Origin: Symbiodinium natans | Taxonomy: Eukaryota > Sar > Dinophyceae > Suessiales > Symbiodiniaceae | Length of the DNA stretch: 53,393 nucleotides | Reading direction: 5' to 3' | Assembly (NCBI GenBank): GCA_905221605.1 | Contig: CAJNDS010000613.1 | Coordinates: 597,501 to 650,893 of the forward strand | Shown here: positions 11,842 to 22,272 of the stretch, piece by piece | Layout: every line of letters begins with the position of its first letter | Position numbering within the stretch: the first letter of the stretch is position 1 | Notes under the pieces: generated by a model | Databases searched by the model: none | Told to the model about the DNA's origin: nothing | What the model saw: the letters and a program-made list of their open reading frames with translations, nothing else | Program-made: the position numbers and the translations under genes

Positions 11842-12600
11842 ACTTGGGGAAAATCCTTGACAAGCGAAGCAGACTGGCACGCCTCTGCAAATAGCTACAA
11901 GCATCTGCCCGCTGAGGTCATGCTCTGGTTTCGTGACGAGATGGGGCTCCCAAAGAGGGCTCCCAAAAAGGAAAAGCCCAGCTGGAAACGGCAAAAATGC
12001 GAGAGATCTTCAGGGGCGTCTCAACTTTCAGCCGTGTGGTAGTGACATTCTGCAACTGCATGCGTCACGTAGAGACGAGATTCTTTGCGCTGAAGTTTGC
12101 ATGAACCGTCTGAGATCAATGCAGATTCTTGCAGCTTGCGCAACACTCTGAGGTCGAAGCCACCACACTGTCACAATTTATACGACGTAGACCTGCAGAG
12201 CACAGACTTGCGTTCATGTGAATGCAATGCAAAGGTTTTGGCTCACGCTCGCCAGTAGGGAAATTCAACATTCGATCTTGCACAGATCATGTCAGACTTC
12301 CTTGGCGAGAGTCGCATCCTCGGCATGACGGTCCACTTCAGCTGTCCACCCCAGCTGCCTGATGCACTGTAGCAGCTTGTGCTGCTTCAGGCAAGAAGGA
12401 GCTTGTGAAAGAGGCGCCGTCATCACTGTAATTTTTCGTGTGTGTGTGTGCCTGTGGCACAGGTAAACGGCGCTCATGCTTGCAGTTTTTTGCAGGATCC
12501 GGGACCGGAAACTGCAAAGCCGCCTGGAGCCCAGCTCAGTGGTCACTGTGCACAAGACAAGAACGACCAGAGTTGGCGGTCAGCCGAAAGCGCCCTGCAG
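11842..12600. other. Region without a supported gene
   Basis: No motif-bearing exon seen. A short plus open frame at 12,289-12,372 (MSDFLGESRILG) is too short to call. Confidence 0.35.
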
Positions 12601-13040
12601 GGCAGAACAACAACAACAGCAACAACAATTCCAAAAGAATGAATTATCGAACATATGAGACGATATCTTCTATAGGGTCGAGTGCAAGCGACTTATGCGC
12701 CCAAAAGCACTACTTAAGCAAAAGTAGATCCGGAAGATGATCATCCAATCTAAAACGAAGGACCTCTATATAAACGAGATCATATGAGACAAGATTTGAA
12801 CGACTTCTGCGTCCAAGAGTCCCCGCGTCCGAGTGAAACATCGTAGATAAAGAACATAGAGCCTCGATGAAGAAATTCACCGTCTTTGCTCCATGCACTC
12901 TCAGAAAAGGCAAACCCACCACCACCCCGAATTAAGAGAACGCGCGGAGCAAATCCAAGTACGAAGACAAAAGCGAGTCTCTAAAGCCCGATCATAGACT
13001 ACTGAATAAATCTCCTACCATCTACCTGGCAAGCGACAGC
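12600..13040 (-). other. AT-richer decayed repeat DNA, 3' flank of a LINE relic
   Basis: Begins with a CAA-rich tract (12,605-12,626). The DNA is AT-richer than its neighbours and shares words with 20,520-21,660: tgcgcccaaaagca at 12,695, cttctgcgtcc at 12,804 and accaccaccccgaattaa near 12,917. On the minus strand this would be 3' of the LINE open frame at 13,041-13,402. Confidence 0.5.
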
Positions 13041-13402
13041 TCAGCCACGATAGCCCCCGCCAGCAGCGTGGGCCGCAATGTGCGCCATATGGGCGCGTTG
13101 TTGCGCGCGTGCCTGATGAAAGCCACGTTGCAAATTCAAAGAGATTCTGCCGCAGAACTTGTCTTTAGATATACCGCTCCGTAGCCCCAACCTCTCGTCC
13201 GCGGCGCGGCGCAAAGACAACAACACATCCTCACTCTCCTTCAACAGACCCCCCGTAGACTCCCAAATCATGGGTTCGAAGCCTATGGACTTGTCTCGTA
13301 CTCTTTTGATAAGGAAGCTTTGGACGCACATGTCGTTCAATCTATATTTCATTTCTCGTCTCGGAAAACACTACTTAGAAATTATTATCACTGCTTGACG
13401 TG
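13041..13402 (-). pseudogene. LINE-type retrotransposon ORF, C-terminal relic
   Basis: The minus frame encodes MKYRLNDMCVQS, then GFEPMIWESTGG and RISLNLQRGFHQAR. This matches the C-terminus of the plus-strand LINE at 18,055-20,207 position by position: GYEPIVFEVTGG and RISIDLQRGLRL. The K...Y...C...GF-P--E--GG pattern resembles the restriction-like (PD-(D/E)XK) endonuclease end of some LINEs; that assignment is inference from motif layout. Upstream reverse transcriptase could not be found, so the copy is a severe 5' truncation. Confidence 0.6.
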
Positions 13403-14054
13403 GCAATCACTTCTCGCTGACGCCGTGCCAGTGCCGTATATGAGACAGTCGCTGGGTTCATTTTTCGGGAGATCCTCGAGTCGCAATCGAAACTGAGGTT
13501 CCCATTTAGCTTCATATTTGTCGCCCTTCCTAGCCCGAACCTTAACGTTGCAGGAGGACGTGGATTCGGATTTCAGGCATTGAATGTGTGTAGGAGTGGT
13601 CTGAGCTTGATCCGTGAGAGTCTGTTGTGCAGCCAGTTTAGCTTCGTCTCACGCATGATCGGACCGTGTGTGAAAAACATGGATCGAATTATGTCCGCGA
13701 CATGCTCGGGTTGGTTTTATGCGCATGGCCCAGCCTCACTTTTGTAGACCTTTTCGTTTCCACAACTTCGAAAGTCAGACCCTCTTTTGGACCTCTTCGC
13801 CTTCCACCCAGAAAACTCGCCGTCGAGCCCCGCCCGAGCCCAAACCTCAAAGCATGCACCTCAAAGCATGTACATGTCCACAGGGTGTACACGTGTGTCT
13901 CCTTGCCTGTGCTCCTTCTAATGTGCCGCTCCATCTGCAAAGCTTTTGCTTTTACAGCATCGCATCCTATCTCCGCGTCTACTTCCGCTTCTTGGTTTCA
14001 GGTTGGAACGGTGCGTTCTACATTGCGCTTTCTGGTGATTGCGCCGCCTGACAG
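13403..14054. other. Region without a supported gene
   Basis: Transitional DNA between the LINE relic and the small gene at 14,055. Frames here have no recognisable motif. Confidence 0.35.
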
Positions 14055-14464
14055 ATGGCCTTTTTCGGCTTCGACACAGTGAAGACGGAGCGTGGTCCGG
14101 GACCTCAGCTATAGATGCTTACAGGCTTACGTGTGATGATTGCCGACGTCGCATACATGCAGGCACCAAGCGCACTCACGAAGATGAAACCCCTGCGGAG
14201 CGGGCCGAGCAGGAGAAGATCCGCCGTGCTATACTGGCAGGGTCAGAGCGTGAGAACCTCAGCTGTAGAGTGAATCATGCGGGATTTCCACAGTCTACCT
14301 TTCTGCTCGACCAGGCCGCGCCGCCGCCGCAAAATCTACGCCTAGGCCACAAGCCGCCAGAGCCACGGCAGTTGCGCTCGCAAACCGCACTATTTTGTAG
14401 CAGTCGGACCCATTCTGAGGTTCCGGTACAGGCGCCTGTCCCGAAGAAGCGGGAGGCACCGTGA
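14055..14464 (+). CDS. Small two-exon gene, unknown basic/acidic protein
   Basis: Exon one, 14,055-14,091, starts with ATG and encodes MAFFGFDTVKTE. A 71-base GT-AG intron (14,092-14,162) splits an arginine codon. Exon two continues in phase with TKRTHEDETPAER and EKIRRAILAGSERE and stays open to TGA at 14,462-14,464, ending VPKKREAP. Support: a good start, phase-keeping introns and a charged helical composition. The middle of exon two (proline-rich) may hold a further intron. No family is recognised. Confidence 0.45.
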
Positions 14465-15000
14465 CGTGGGGACCGCGGCGAGGGTCTGGTGTAATTTGTT
14501 TGGAGGGTTGTGTCTTGTGGGCTTATATGGTGCAGGAGTGGCCAAAGTTGCCGCCCTTCGTGCTCAACGGCGAGGCAGCGAAGACCGGATTGTCGAAAAC
14601 AGCACGTCTCGCTGGCATGACAGGTCCCGCGCGGCGAGAAGAAGCAGGCCAGGCCAGCTCCGACATGTCTCTGTTTTGGCGCGGCGGTTTCTCAGTTTTG
14701 ATGCACAGGTCTGCAACACCTACAATCTGGCCACGAGCCAGCCGCAAGCAGTGGTGATGCAGAGGCACACCTTCCTTTTGGCGATTTTAACGCACGATAT
14801 CAAAGTCTCTGTTTGTCGCACGGAGGACCGACAGCCTGCCTGAGAACGCTTGTCCCCGAGATCTAGGAATCTAGGATTCAACGTCACGTTGTGGCTTGGC
14901 TCCGACGCTTCCACACAGGTCCTGGTGCGGCTGAGGGGTCTGAACCCTGCAATCCGAAAGGGCACTTGCTCATGCCCGGGAAGTCTGGAGGCGGCATTGA
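14465..15000. other. Region without a supported gene
   Basis: A plus frame at 14,466-14,843 stays open, but it shows no recognisable domain and its composition is not distinctive. Confidence 0.35.
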
Positions 15001-15443
15001 TATGCTTGTGCAATATTTAAAACATGATATTTCATTTCGTTCGATTAATTGCTTGAAATAGGATTATATTCTTCGATTTATATATTTCGACTCATTTAGG
15101 TATAAATACGATGGTGCGTGATGATAGTAATTATATAAGGATCTTATTTCGTTTTTAATGATTCGACTGTTGTGTCGATTTTCTTCCGGTCAATAATGAT
15201 ATGACTCTCAAGAATACTTTCAGATTTTGTATTTTTAGATGGTATGTCGCTCCAGCACGAAAATTTGGTTGGTTGGTTTCATTTTTGGATCTGGGGTACT
15301 TGGATATAGAAGGCGTCTTATTCTCTTACTATTTTATCCCTATAAAAGGCTACGGGCTCGACCCCTATTTTCGCTCTGCGGCCGCCCCGTCGAATTCCCC
15401 GGAGCTGAAAATTCCCGGAATTTTAGGAATTGTCCGGATTGAG
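15001..15443. other. AT-rich left edge of the island
   Basis: A sharp switch at about 15,005 from GC-moderate DNA to strongly AT-rich DNA without motifs. It ends in a short GC-rich palindrome-like stretch (ttcccggaattttaggaatt) next to the minisatellite. Confidence 0.5.
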
Positions 15444-17327
15444 GTTTGGGCTTTCCTTGGGCTGTCACGGCGTTGTCCGCTTGGTCCGCTTGGGTGGTTT
15501 TTGGCTGTCACGGTGTTGTCCGCTTGGTCGGTTTTGGGCTGTCACGGCGTTGTCCGCTTGGTCCGCTTGGGCGGTTTTGGGCTGTCACGGTGCTGTCCGC
15601 TTGGTCGGTTTTGGGCTGTCACGGTGTTGTCCGCTTGGGCGGTTTTGGGCTGTCACGGTGCTGTCCGCTTGGTCGGTTTTGGGCTGTCACGGTGTTGTCC
15701 GCTTGGTCCGCTTGGGCGGTTTTGGGCTGTCACGGTGCTGTCCGCTTGGTCGGTTTTCGGCTGTCACGGTGTTGTCCGCTTGGGCGGTTTTGGGCTGTCA
15801 CGGTGTTGTCCGCTTGGTCGGTTTTGGGCTGTCACGGTGTTGTCCGCTTGGGCGGCTTTGGGCTGTCGCGGTGTTGTCCGCTTGGGCGGTTTTTGGTTGT
15901 CACGGTGCTGTCCGCTTGGTCGGTTTTGGGCCGTCATGGTGTTGTCCGTTTGTTTTGGGTTGTCACGGTGTTGTCTGTTTGGTCGGATGTTCGTTGTCAC
16001 GGTGTTGTCCGCTTGGGCGGTTTTGGGCTGTCACGGTGTTGTCTGCTTGGTCGGTTTTGGGTTGTTATGGTGTTGTCCGCTTGGTCTGCTTTGGTGGTTT
16101 TGGGTTGTCATGGTGTTGTCTGTTTGGTCGGTTTTGGGTTGTTGTGGTATTGTCCGTTTGGTCCGCTTGGGTGGTTTTGGGTTGTCATGGTGTTGTCCGC
16201 TTGGTCGGTTTTGGGCTGTCACGGTGTTGTCTGCTTGGGCGGTTTTGGGCTGTCACGGTGCTGTCCGCTTGGTCGGTTTTGGGTTGTCACGGTGTTGTCC
16301 GCTTGGTCCGCTTAGGCGGTTTCGGGCTGTCACGGTATTGTCTGCTTGGTCGGTTTTGGGCTATCACAATTTGTTCGCCTGATCCGCTTGGGTGGTTTTG
16401 GGCTGTCACGGTGTTGTCCGCTTGGTTGGTTTTGGGCTGTCATAGCGTTGTCCGCTTGGTCCGCTTGGGTGGTTTTGGGTTGTCACGGTCTTGTCCGCTT
16501 GGTCGGTTTTGGGTTGTCACGATGTTGTCCGCTTGGGCGGTTTTGGGTTGTCACAGTGTTGTCCGCTTCGTCGTTTGGGGTGTCATGGTGTTGTCCGCTT
16601 GGGTGGTTTTGGGTTGTCACGAAATTGTCTACTTGGTCGGTTTTGGGCTGTCATGGTGTTGTCCGCTTGAGCGGTTTTGGGCTCTCATGGTGTTGTCTGC
16701 TTGGTCGGTTTTGGGTTGTCACGGTGTTGTTCGCTTGGTCCGCTTGGGCGATTTTGGGTTGTCATGGTGTTGTCTGCTTGGTCGGTTTTGGGTTGTCATA
16801 GTGTTGTCCGCTTGGTCCGCTTGGGTGGTTTTGGGTTGTCACGGTGTTGTCTGTTTGGTCGGATGTTCGTTGTCACGGTGTTGTCCGCTTGGGTGGTTTT
16901 GGGTTGTCATGGTGTTGTCTGTTTGGTCGGTTTTGGGCTGTCATAGTGTTGTCCGCTTGATCCGTTTGGGTGGTTTTGGGTTGTCATGGTGTTGTCTGTT
17001 TGGTCGGTTTTGGGCTGTCATAGTGTTGTCCGCTTGGTCCGCTTGGGTTGTCACGGTGTTGTCGGCTTGGGCGATTTTGGGTTGTGATGGTGTTGTCCGC
17101 TTAGTCTGTATGGACGATTTTGGGTTGCTATGGTATTGTTTGCTTGGTCGGTTTTGGGCCGTCATGGTGTTGTCTGTTTGTTTTGGGTTGTCACGGTGTT
17201 GTCTGTTTGGTCGGATGTTCGTTGTCACGGTGTCTACTTGGTCGGTTTTGGGTTGTTATGGTGTTGTTCGCTTGGTCCGCTTTGGTGGTTTTGGGTTGTT
17301 ATGGTGTTGTCTGTTTGATCAATTTTA
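15444..17327. repeat. G/T-rich minisatellite, 34-bp unit with 43-bp variant
   Basis: About fifty copies of a 34-bp unit whose parts read gtcacggtgttgtccgcttg and gtcggttttgggct. A 43-bp variant carries an extra gtccgcttg. The + strand is nearly free of A, so stop codons are rare in all three plus frames; this creates frames of 289, 393 and 632 codons that are not genes. The left part is more uniform and CpG-rich. Copies to the right show more C-to-T-type change (cacgg to catgg). Confidence 0.95.
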
Positions 17328-17713
17328 GATTCATTTAGTTTTGTTTCTCGACTAAAATATGGTACTATTGTAGTACCAGTCCGCCCTTTCACATTTTTCA
17401 GGTGCGTTCGAGTTTCTCTAATATTACAAATCCCGCTCTTAGATGTATGTCTCGGGTTGGTACGGTTACTATAACGTCTTGATTTCTAGATAGTTTTACG
17501 AATCCTCCCCTATCGTTGGCAAAATCTGTCAAAGTCTTGCCACCAATTATCTGGGAATTATTCTTATCTATTTTAGGACGTGAGGTTCAATTTTTTTCTA
17601 TTTACTCTGATCTTTGGACCGTATTTTCCGTCTACGTTTCTCGATATTCCCTAGCTTCTTTTAGAGATTGGCAGACGTATATGCCGTCGATGGAATCGAC
17701 GGGTCCCCTCTAG
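17328..17713 (-). repeat. Left inverted arm of the island
   Basis: The reverse complement of this stretch aligns with 21,670-22,044 over about 380 bases at an estimated 85-90% identity (read by eye). Matching anchors include ctagaggggacccgtcgatt, ccaatctctaaaagaagcta, ccagataattggtggcaaga and gtaccaacccgagacat. Both arms run outward into the same minisatellite. Confidence 0.85.
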
Positions 17714-18054
17714 TTTTTTTTATTAATTTTATTTTTTGGGAATAGAAGTCGCTTGTGATATCTACGTTCCGAAATACTAAAGGAGAATGTATATAGAGAT
17801 AATACGATTATCTAAAAAAATTAAAGATTGAGATTTCATGAATTATAAATACTTAATTCTTGGTTTGGTGTTGGACACGGAGTAGGTGTGGATAAATTGA
17901 TGTCTAAGGTCATTGTTCGCCTTGAGGCGGGGCTAAGATATCTAATGTCTCTTATAACTTGTTGAGCTTCTATTGCCTGCTTTATTTTAAGTGATTAAAT
18001 TTCTCTTTCGTGAGCTTTTGTGAGGAATTGAAGACACCCCATTTACCTTGGTGT

Positions 18055-20207
18055 TGTGAGATTTTGTGCAGTTGTTTGCTGATGGGCGAGTCCTTGATTA
18101 TCTTCTCGCGTGGATGGCGGCGATGAGTTGATTGGGGTCGATAAGGCTGATGTTATGGGCAAGATTATTCTTCTTGATGGGGATACCAGACCCATCGTTA
18201 TGGGATGTACTTGGTGCAAGTTGACTTTCAAGACTCCAAGACGATTTTCTTGATTGACCGGGCAGCGATTCGAGATCGTTTGGATCCACGTCAAGTTGTA
18301 GTCGGAACCAAAAATGACGTTGATGTCATCGTTCATAGTACTCGTGAGTGGATTTTTCGTAATTGACATCGTCTTTCTGATGTCTTGTTGTAGAAAGATG
18401 TGAAGAATGCGTTTAATGAGATATTGCCAAGTCAATTCTTGAGAGATTGCGCTGAATGGGCGTCGTCATCCAGCCGATTTGTGGATTATTGTTATGAGGT
18501 CCCAACCCATTTCATTTATCGAGATATGGGGGAGCAATCATCCCGTGGACAATAAGGTTGCCCCTTGATGGGATCGTTGTTTTGTTTGACGCGTGTTCGA
18601 TGGGCGGCGGAAGCCAGAGCCAATTGCCGTTGCGACGCTGCGGATGTCTTGGAGGCCTTCCGTCAGGAATTGAAGTTGGCCGAGACATATGGCATACATT
18701 TCGACCTGTCAAAGTGTACATTGCATTTGTTGGCGGGCGACGGCTTTAGGGGGGATATTTCGGGATTTCAGGCCCTCGGAGTTCGTGTTGTAACTGGCAC
18801 AGATGTGGTCGTGCTCAAGGCGCCGGTGACGGGGTCAGATGCCTTTCTCAAGGAGTTTCGACAAAACAAACAACTCGAGTTGGCAAGATTGTATTCTTGT
18901 TTGGAGGACTTACCCCAACGTCACGTTGCGTTGCATTTGCTGCGACTCACTGCATCGTTTGGGCGCGTACAATACTTGTGTCGGGTTGCACCTAGAACGT
19001 TCTTGCAACCTTTGTTCGATTATTGTCATGATCGTATACGAGTTGTTGTTGAAAGTATCCTTGGGGAATCGTTGACGCGTGATCAGTGGTTGCAGGTGCG
19101 GTTGCCGATTCGTTTGGGAGGACTTGGAATTGGGATCGGACGTATTGAGCAAGGCATGCATGTCGTGCAACTTGTTGATCTTGTGTATCTCACCTCTCGG
19201 CGGGCGACAAGGGAAGCTGCGCTCGGAATGTTGCCGGTTCTGGATCGTTTGAAAGCGCAGCCGTCCTTCATTTGGAGCCGTTCGTGGGTCCCCATACTGG
19301 TACTATCAAAGATGCGACTGCTAGTTTGCCCTCGCGCGATCTTTTGGCATTCTTGCATGAGAAGACACAGGAGGTTCTGTTGCAACAATCGGATGTCCTC
19401 AATCAAGTACTTTTACGTGCCTTTGCAGCTCCATGGGCGGATGGATGGTTGTGTGCGACCCCAAGTATGGCGGCGGATTCTCTTCTTCAGAGTGAGGTGT
19501 TGCGAGATGCCGTGCGCTTGCGGTTGGGTATGCCCATCCTTGATGGAGGTGGATGTGCGATGTGCACACATGCGTGCGATGATGGTGGACACCATTGTCT
19601 AGCGTGTATGGCATCGGGATACAAGCAATTGATGCACAACGCATTGCGTAACACTGTGTATCGATACGACCTAACTTGGAACCAATTGGATTATTACCTA
19701 TTACCATCTGATCCACAACTTCGTCCCGCAGATGTCTTGATTATGACGACCCCTTCTATCGTCGCGCCTTCTTGGCGACAATTCCCACGATTAACATTCG
19801 ATTTTGCTATTGTGTCTCTATATCTTGCTACGAACTTGGCTACTTTAGCGAGTGTGGAGCTTTCAGCGGCAAATTCGTATGCTAAACGTAAGTTCGATTT
19901 GAAGGATTGTGGGACAAATTGTGGGAAACGGTGCGAAGCCATGAATGTGGGGTATGAGCCGATCGTTTTCGAAGTTACGGGGGGCTTGGCCTTGGAAGGA
20001 CAACGCCACTTGCAGATGATTTGTGAGGCGCTCGATACGAAATAGGGATTGCAGAAGGGTCGTACCCAACGCACGTTGTGCATTCGCATCTCGATTGATT
20101 TGCAAAGAGGATTGCGTCTCACGTTTCAGAAGCAACGCCGGGCGTGTATGCAGACGTGTGGTGGTAGTCCGGCGTACGAGATTCATGAAAGGATCTATGG
20201 GTCGTAG
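18055..20207 (+). pseudogene. LINE-type retrotransposon reverse transcriptase relic
   Basis: Broken across frames but ordered as a LINE RT: LLMGESLII near 18,080, RPIVMGCTW at 18,188, LDPRQVVVGTKNDVDVIVH at 18,280, DVKNAFNEI at 18,390, and a gapped GQ-GCPLMGSLFCL at 18,545. A long open stretch (18,565-20,045) carries LSKCTLHLLAG, LPIRLGGLGIG, a Cys/His cluster (CAMCTHACDDGGHHC) and a C-terminal part ending GYEPIVFEVTGG. The frame continues past an in-frame TAG (20,043-20,045) to TAG 20,205-20,207. The catalytic YxDD box, expected between LFCL and LSKC, is absent; the spacing there is too short by roughly 20 residues. With the frameshifts, the copy is dead. Confidence 0.75.
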
Positions 20208-20228
20208 ATGCAATGGCTTGTTGTCAGG

Positions 20229-20308
20229 ATGATCCCTTTTGCGCAGGATTATCGCCTATTGAGTGAGCCTGATCCCTTTTATATAGGATTATTGCCTATT
20301 GAATGAGC
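20229..20308. repeat. 40-bp direct duplication
   Basis: Two adjacent copies, each beginning gatccctttt, then ggattat and gcctattga, then tgagcc. They differ at a few positions (gcgca against atata). Just 3' of the LINE frame. Confidence 0.85.
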
Positions 20309-21669
20309 CAAGATTTGATTGAGTTGGCTGAGTCTATGGCCATTTGCTGGGGTCTCGGTTTGTTTGTGATCGTGACGCGAGTCTCCAAGTTCTTTTCTAA
20401 TTCGGGGTGGTGAAGGGCGTTTGAATGCATGGAAGAGAATTTGAGGACTCGTCTGGATGGTGTTTTGTGGTCATCAGAGCTTAATAGATTCAATATCCCT
20501 ATAGAAGACAAGAATTTGATGTGTCTTCTGGGAGCAAGAGGCTTCTGCTCCCAAAAGCGCCAATTAAGAAAGGAGACATAATACTAAGAGAATACGACGT
20601 CTTCTGCGTCCGAGAACCCCAGAAACAAAAACGAGACCAAACAACCAAGATTTCGTGCTCTCCAAGACACCTCGACGTGCACAAAAACCCGCCACCACCC
20701 CCAATTAAAGAAGCATCCCAGAAAGACGAAAAGTAGAAGAAGACAACGAAGGTTCCACAAAGCATCAGAGACGCTGGTTGTTCAATTAATTCTTTTGGGA
20801 TGTGGTCGAGCATCAAATCTCTCTCCGTCCATTGCGAGGCTACAGCAGTCTCTCTTCATTATTTTCGTCTCTATGGAGGATTCATATTTAATTGGTGCTT
20901 TTGGGAGTATACGTCTCTTGCGCCGTCGTTCGGATTAATCTAGTTATGAAATCTGGGAAAATTCCTGTTTTTTTTCAAAATCCTTATATAGATCCGAATA
21001 AGATCGTCAAAAACCACAAAATATCGTGGTCAATCTCCATCTAAAAGTAACCGTGCGAGAAATTTTTTTCCCAGAAATACGAATTGAATATCGTCCAATC
21101 GATCATAAAAGAAAGAAAGATTTTTTCGTCATCCCGAGATTCTCGATCGTGAATTGAAACACCCGCCAGTATCCCCAATTCACTAGCAATCTCGAGAAAA
21201 CAAAACTCTACAAAGGGAAATCTTCTGTATCTCAAAATATTACGAAGTGTCTACCTCAGCATCAACTCGTCACGCGACCGCAAAAGCAGCTCGGCAACAC
21301 CTACGCGGGGGTTGAACCTGACACATCAGATATTATCAAAATTAAGAATATATTGAGTGAGTCGGCCGAAACTACCCAGGAGATTCGATCCAAATAAAAA
21401 AGCATCACAAGATTCCCGTCCCATTCGTATGGAGGAAACGACCAATAGCCCCTTGGACCTCGCCCAATTTCGCGACATTTCTGCAGGATATATGAGAATC
21501 CTCTCTGAATATCAATTCATTAAGACAAGCGCGAGCGGCATGTGCGCCCAAAAGCATTAAGTAAATAAAGGAAGATCCGAGAAACTTCTACTCCCGATTG
21601 AATCCATAGAAGGAAAACCTTGGAAGGTCGAAAATGGCGAGAGACTTCTGCTCCCACAAATACTAAGTA
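20309..21669. other. AT-rich spacer with recurring cttctgctccc motif
   Basis: No gene. Contains a potential hairpin gggagca...tgctccc at 20,530-20,552 and repeated variants of cttctgctcccaaaag at 20,542, 20,601, 21,585 and 21,645. Related words occur at 12,695-12,925, so this is a dispersed repeat family, possibly LINE 3' flank. Confidence 0.5.
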
Positions 21670-22044
21670 CTAGAGGGGACCCGTCGATTCTATCGACGAC
21701 ATATCCGTCTGCCAATCTCTAAAAGAAGCTAGGGAATATCGAGAAAAACGTGGACGGAAAATGCGGACCAAAGATCAGAGTAAATAGAAAAGAATTGAAC
21801 TTCACGTCCTAATATTTATAAGAATGACTCCCAGATAATTGGTGGCAAGACTTTGACGGATTTTGCTAACGATAGGGGAAGACTCGTAAAATTATCCAGA
21901 AATCAAGACGTTATGGCAGCCGTACCAACCCGAGACATGCATCTGAGAGCGGGATTTGTAACGCTGGAGAAGCTTGAATAGATCTGAAAAGCGTGAAAAA
22001 GCGGACTAGTAATGCAATGGTACCATGTTTTGGTTGAGAAGTAC
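21670..22044 (+). repeat. Right inverted arm of the island
   Basis: Reverse-complement partner of 17,328-17,713. The inner edges of the arms enclose about 3.95 kb that includes the plus-strand LINE relic. Confidence 0.85.
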
Positions 22045-22132
22045 CATGACAACCCAAAACCACCCAAGCGGACCAAACGGACAATACCACAACAACCCAA
22101 AACCGACCAAACAGAAAACACTATGACAACCT
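22045..22132 (-). repeat. Minisatellite remnant, reverse orientation
   Basis: About two and a half units of the 15,444-17,327 satellite in reverse complement (tgacaacccaaaaccaccca, accaaacggacaata). It ends abruptly before the 3' flank of the copia element. Confidence 0.85.
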
Positions 22133-22272
22133 GCAGCGGGTGCTGCAATGGTAGGGGCGTATCGGGCTCAACAGGGTCTCCACACTTCAGTGCACCAAGA
22201 GCTCCACGCTCTCACACCTTTTCCAACGAGCACGCAAGCTCGGTCCGATGGCTCAGTGGCAAAGTCAGGTAG

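Noticed and set aside
15201-17338. Open frames of 393, 632, 289 and 151 codons on the plus strand
   Set aside because: All lie in the 34/43-bp satellite. The unit lacks stop codons on this strand and is not a multiple of three, so frames rotate without meaning.
22231-22270. tRNA-like A-box word (tggctcagtggc)
   Set aside because: No B box or clover-leaf arms follow, so it is probably chance next to the copia 3' end.
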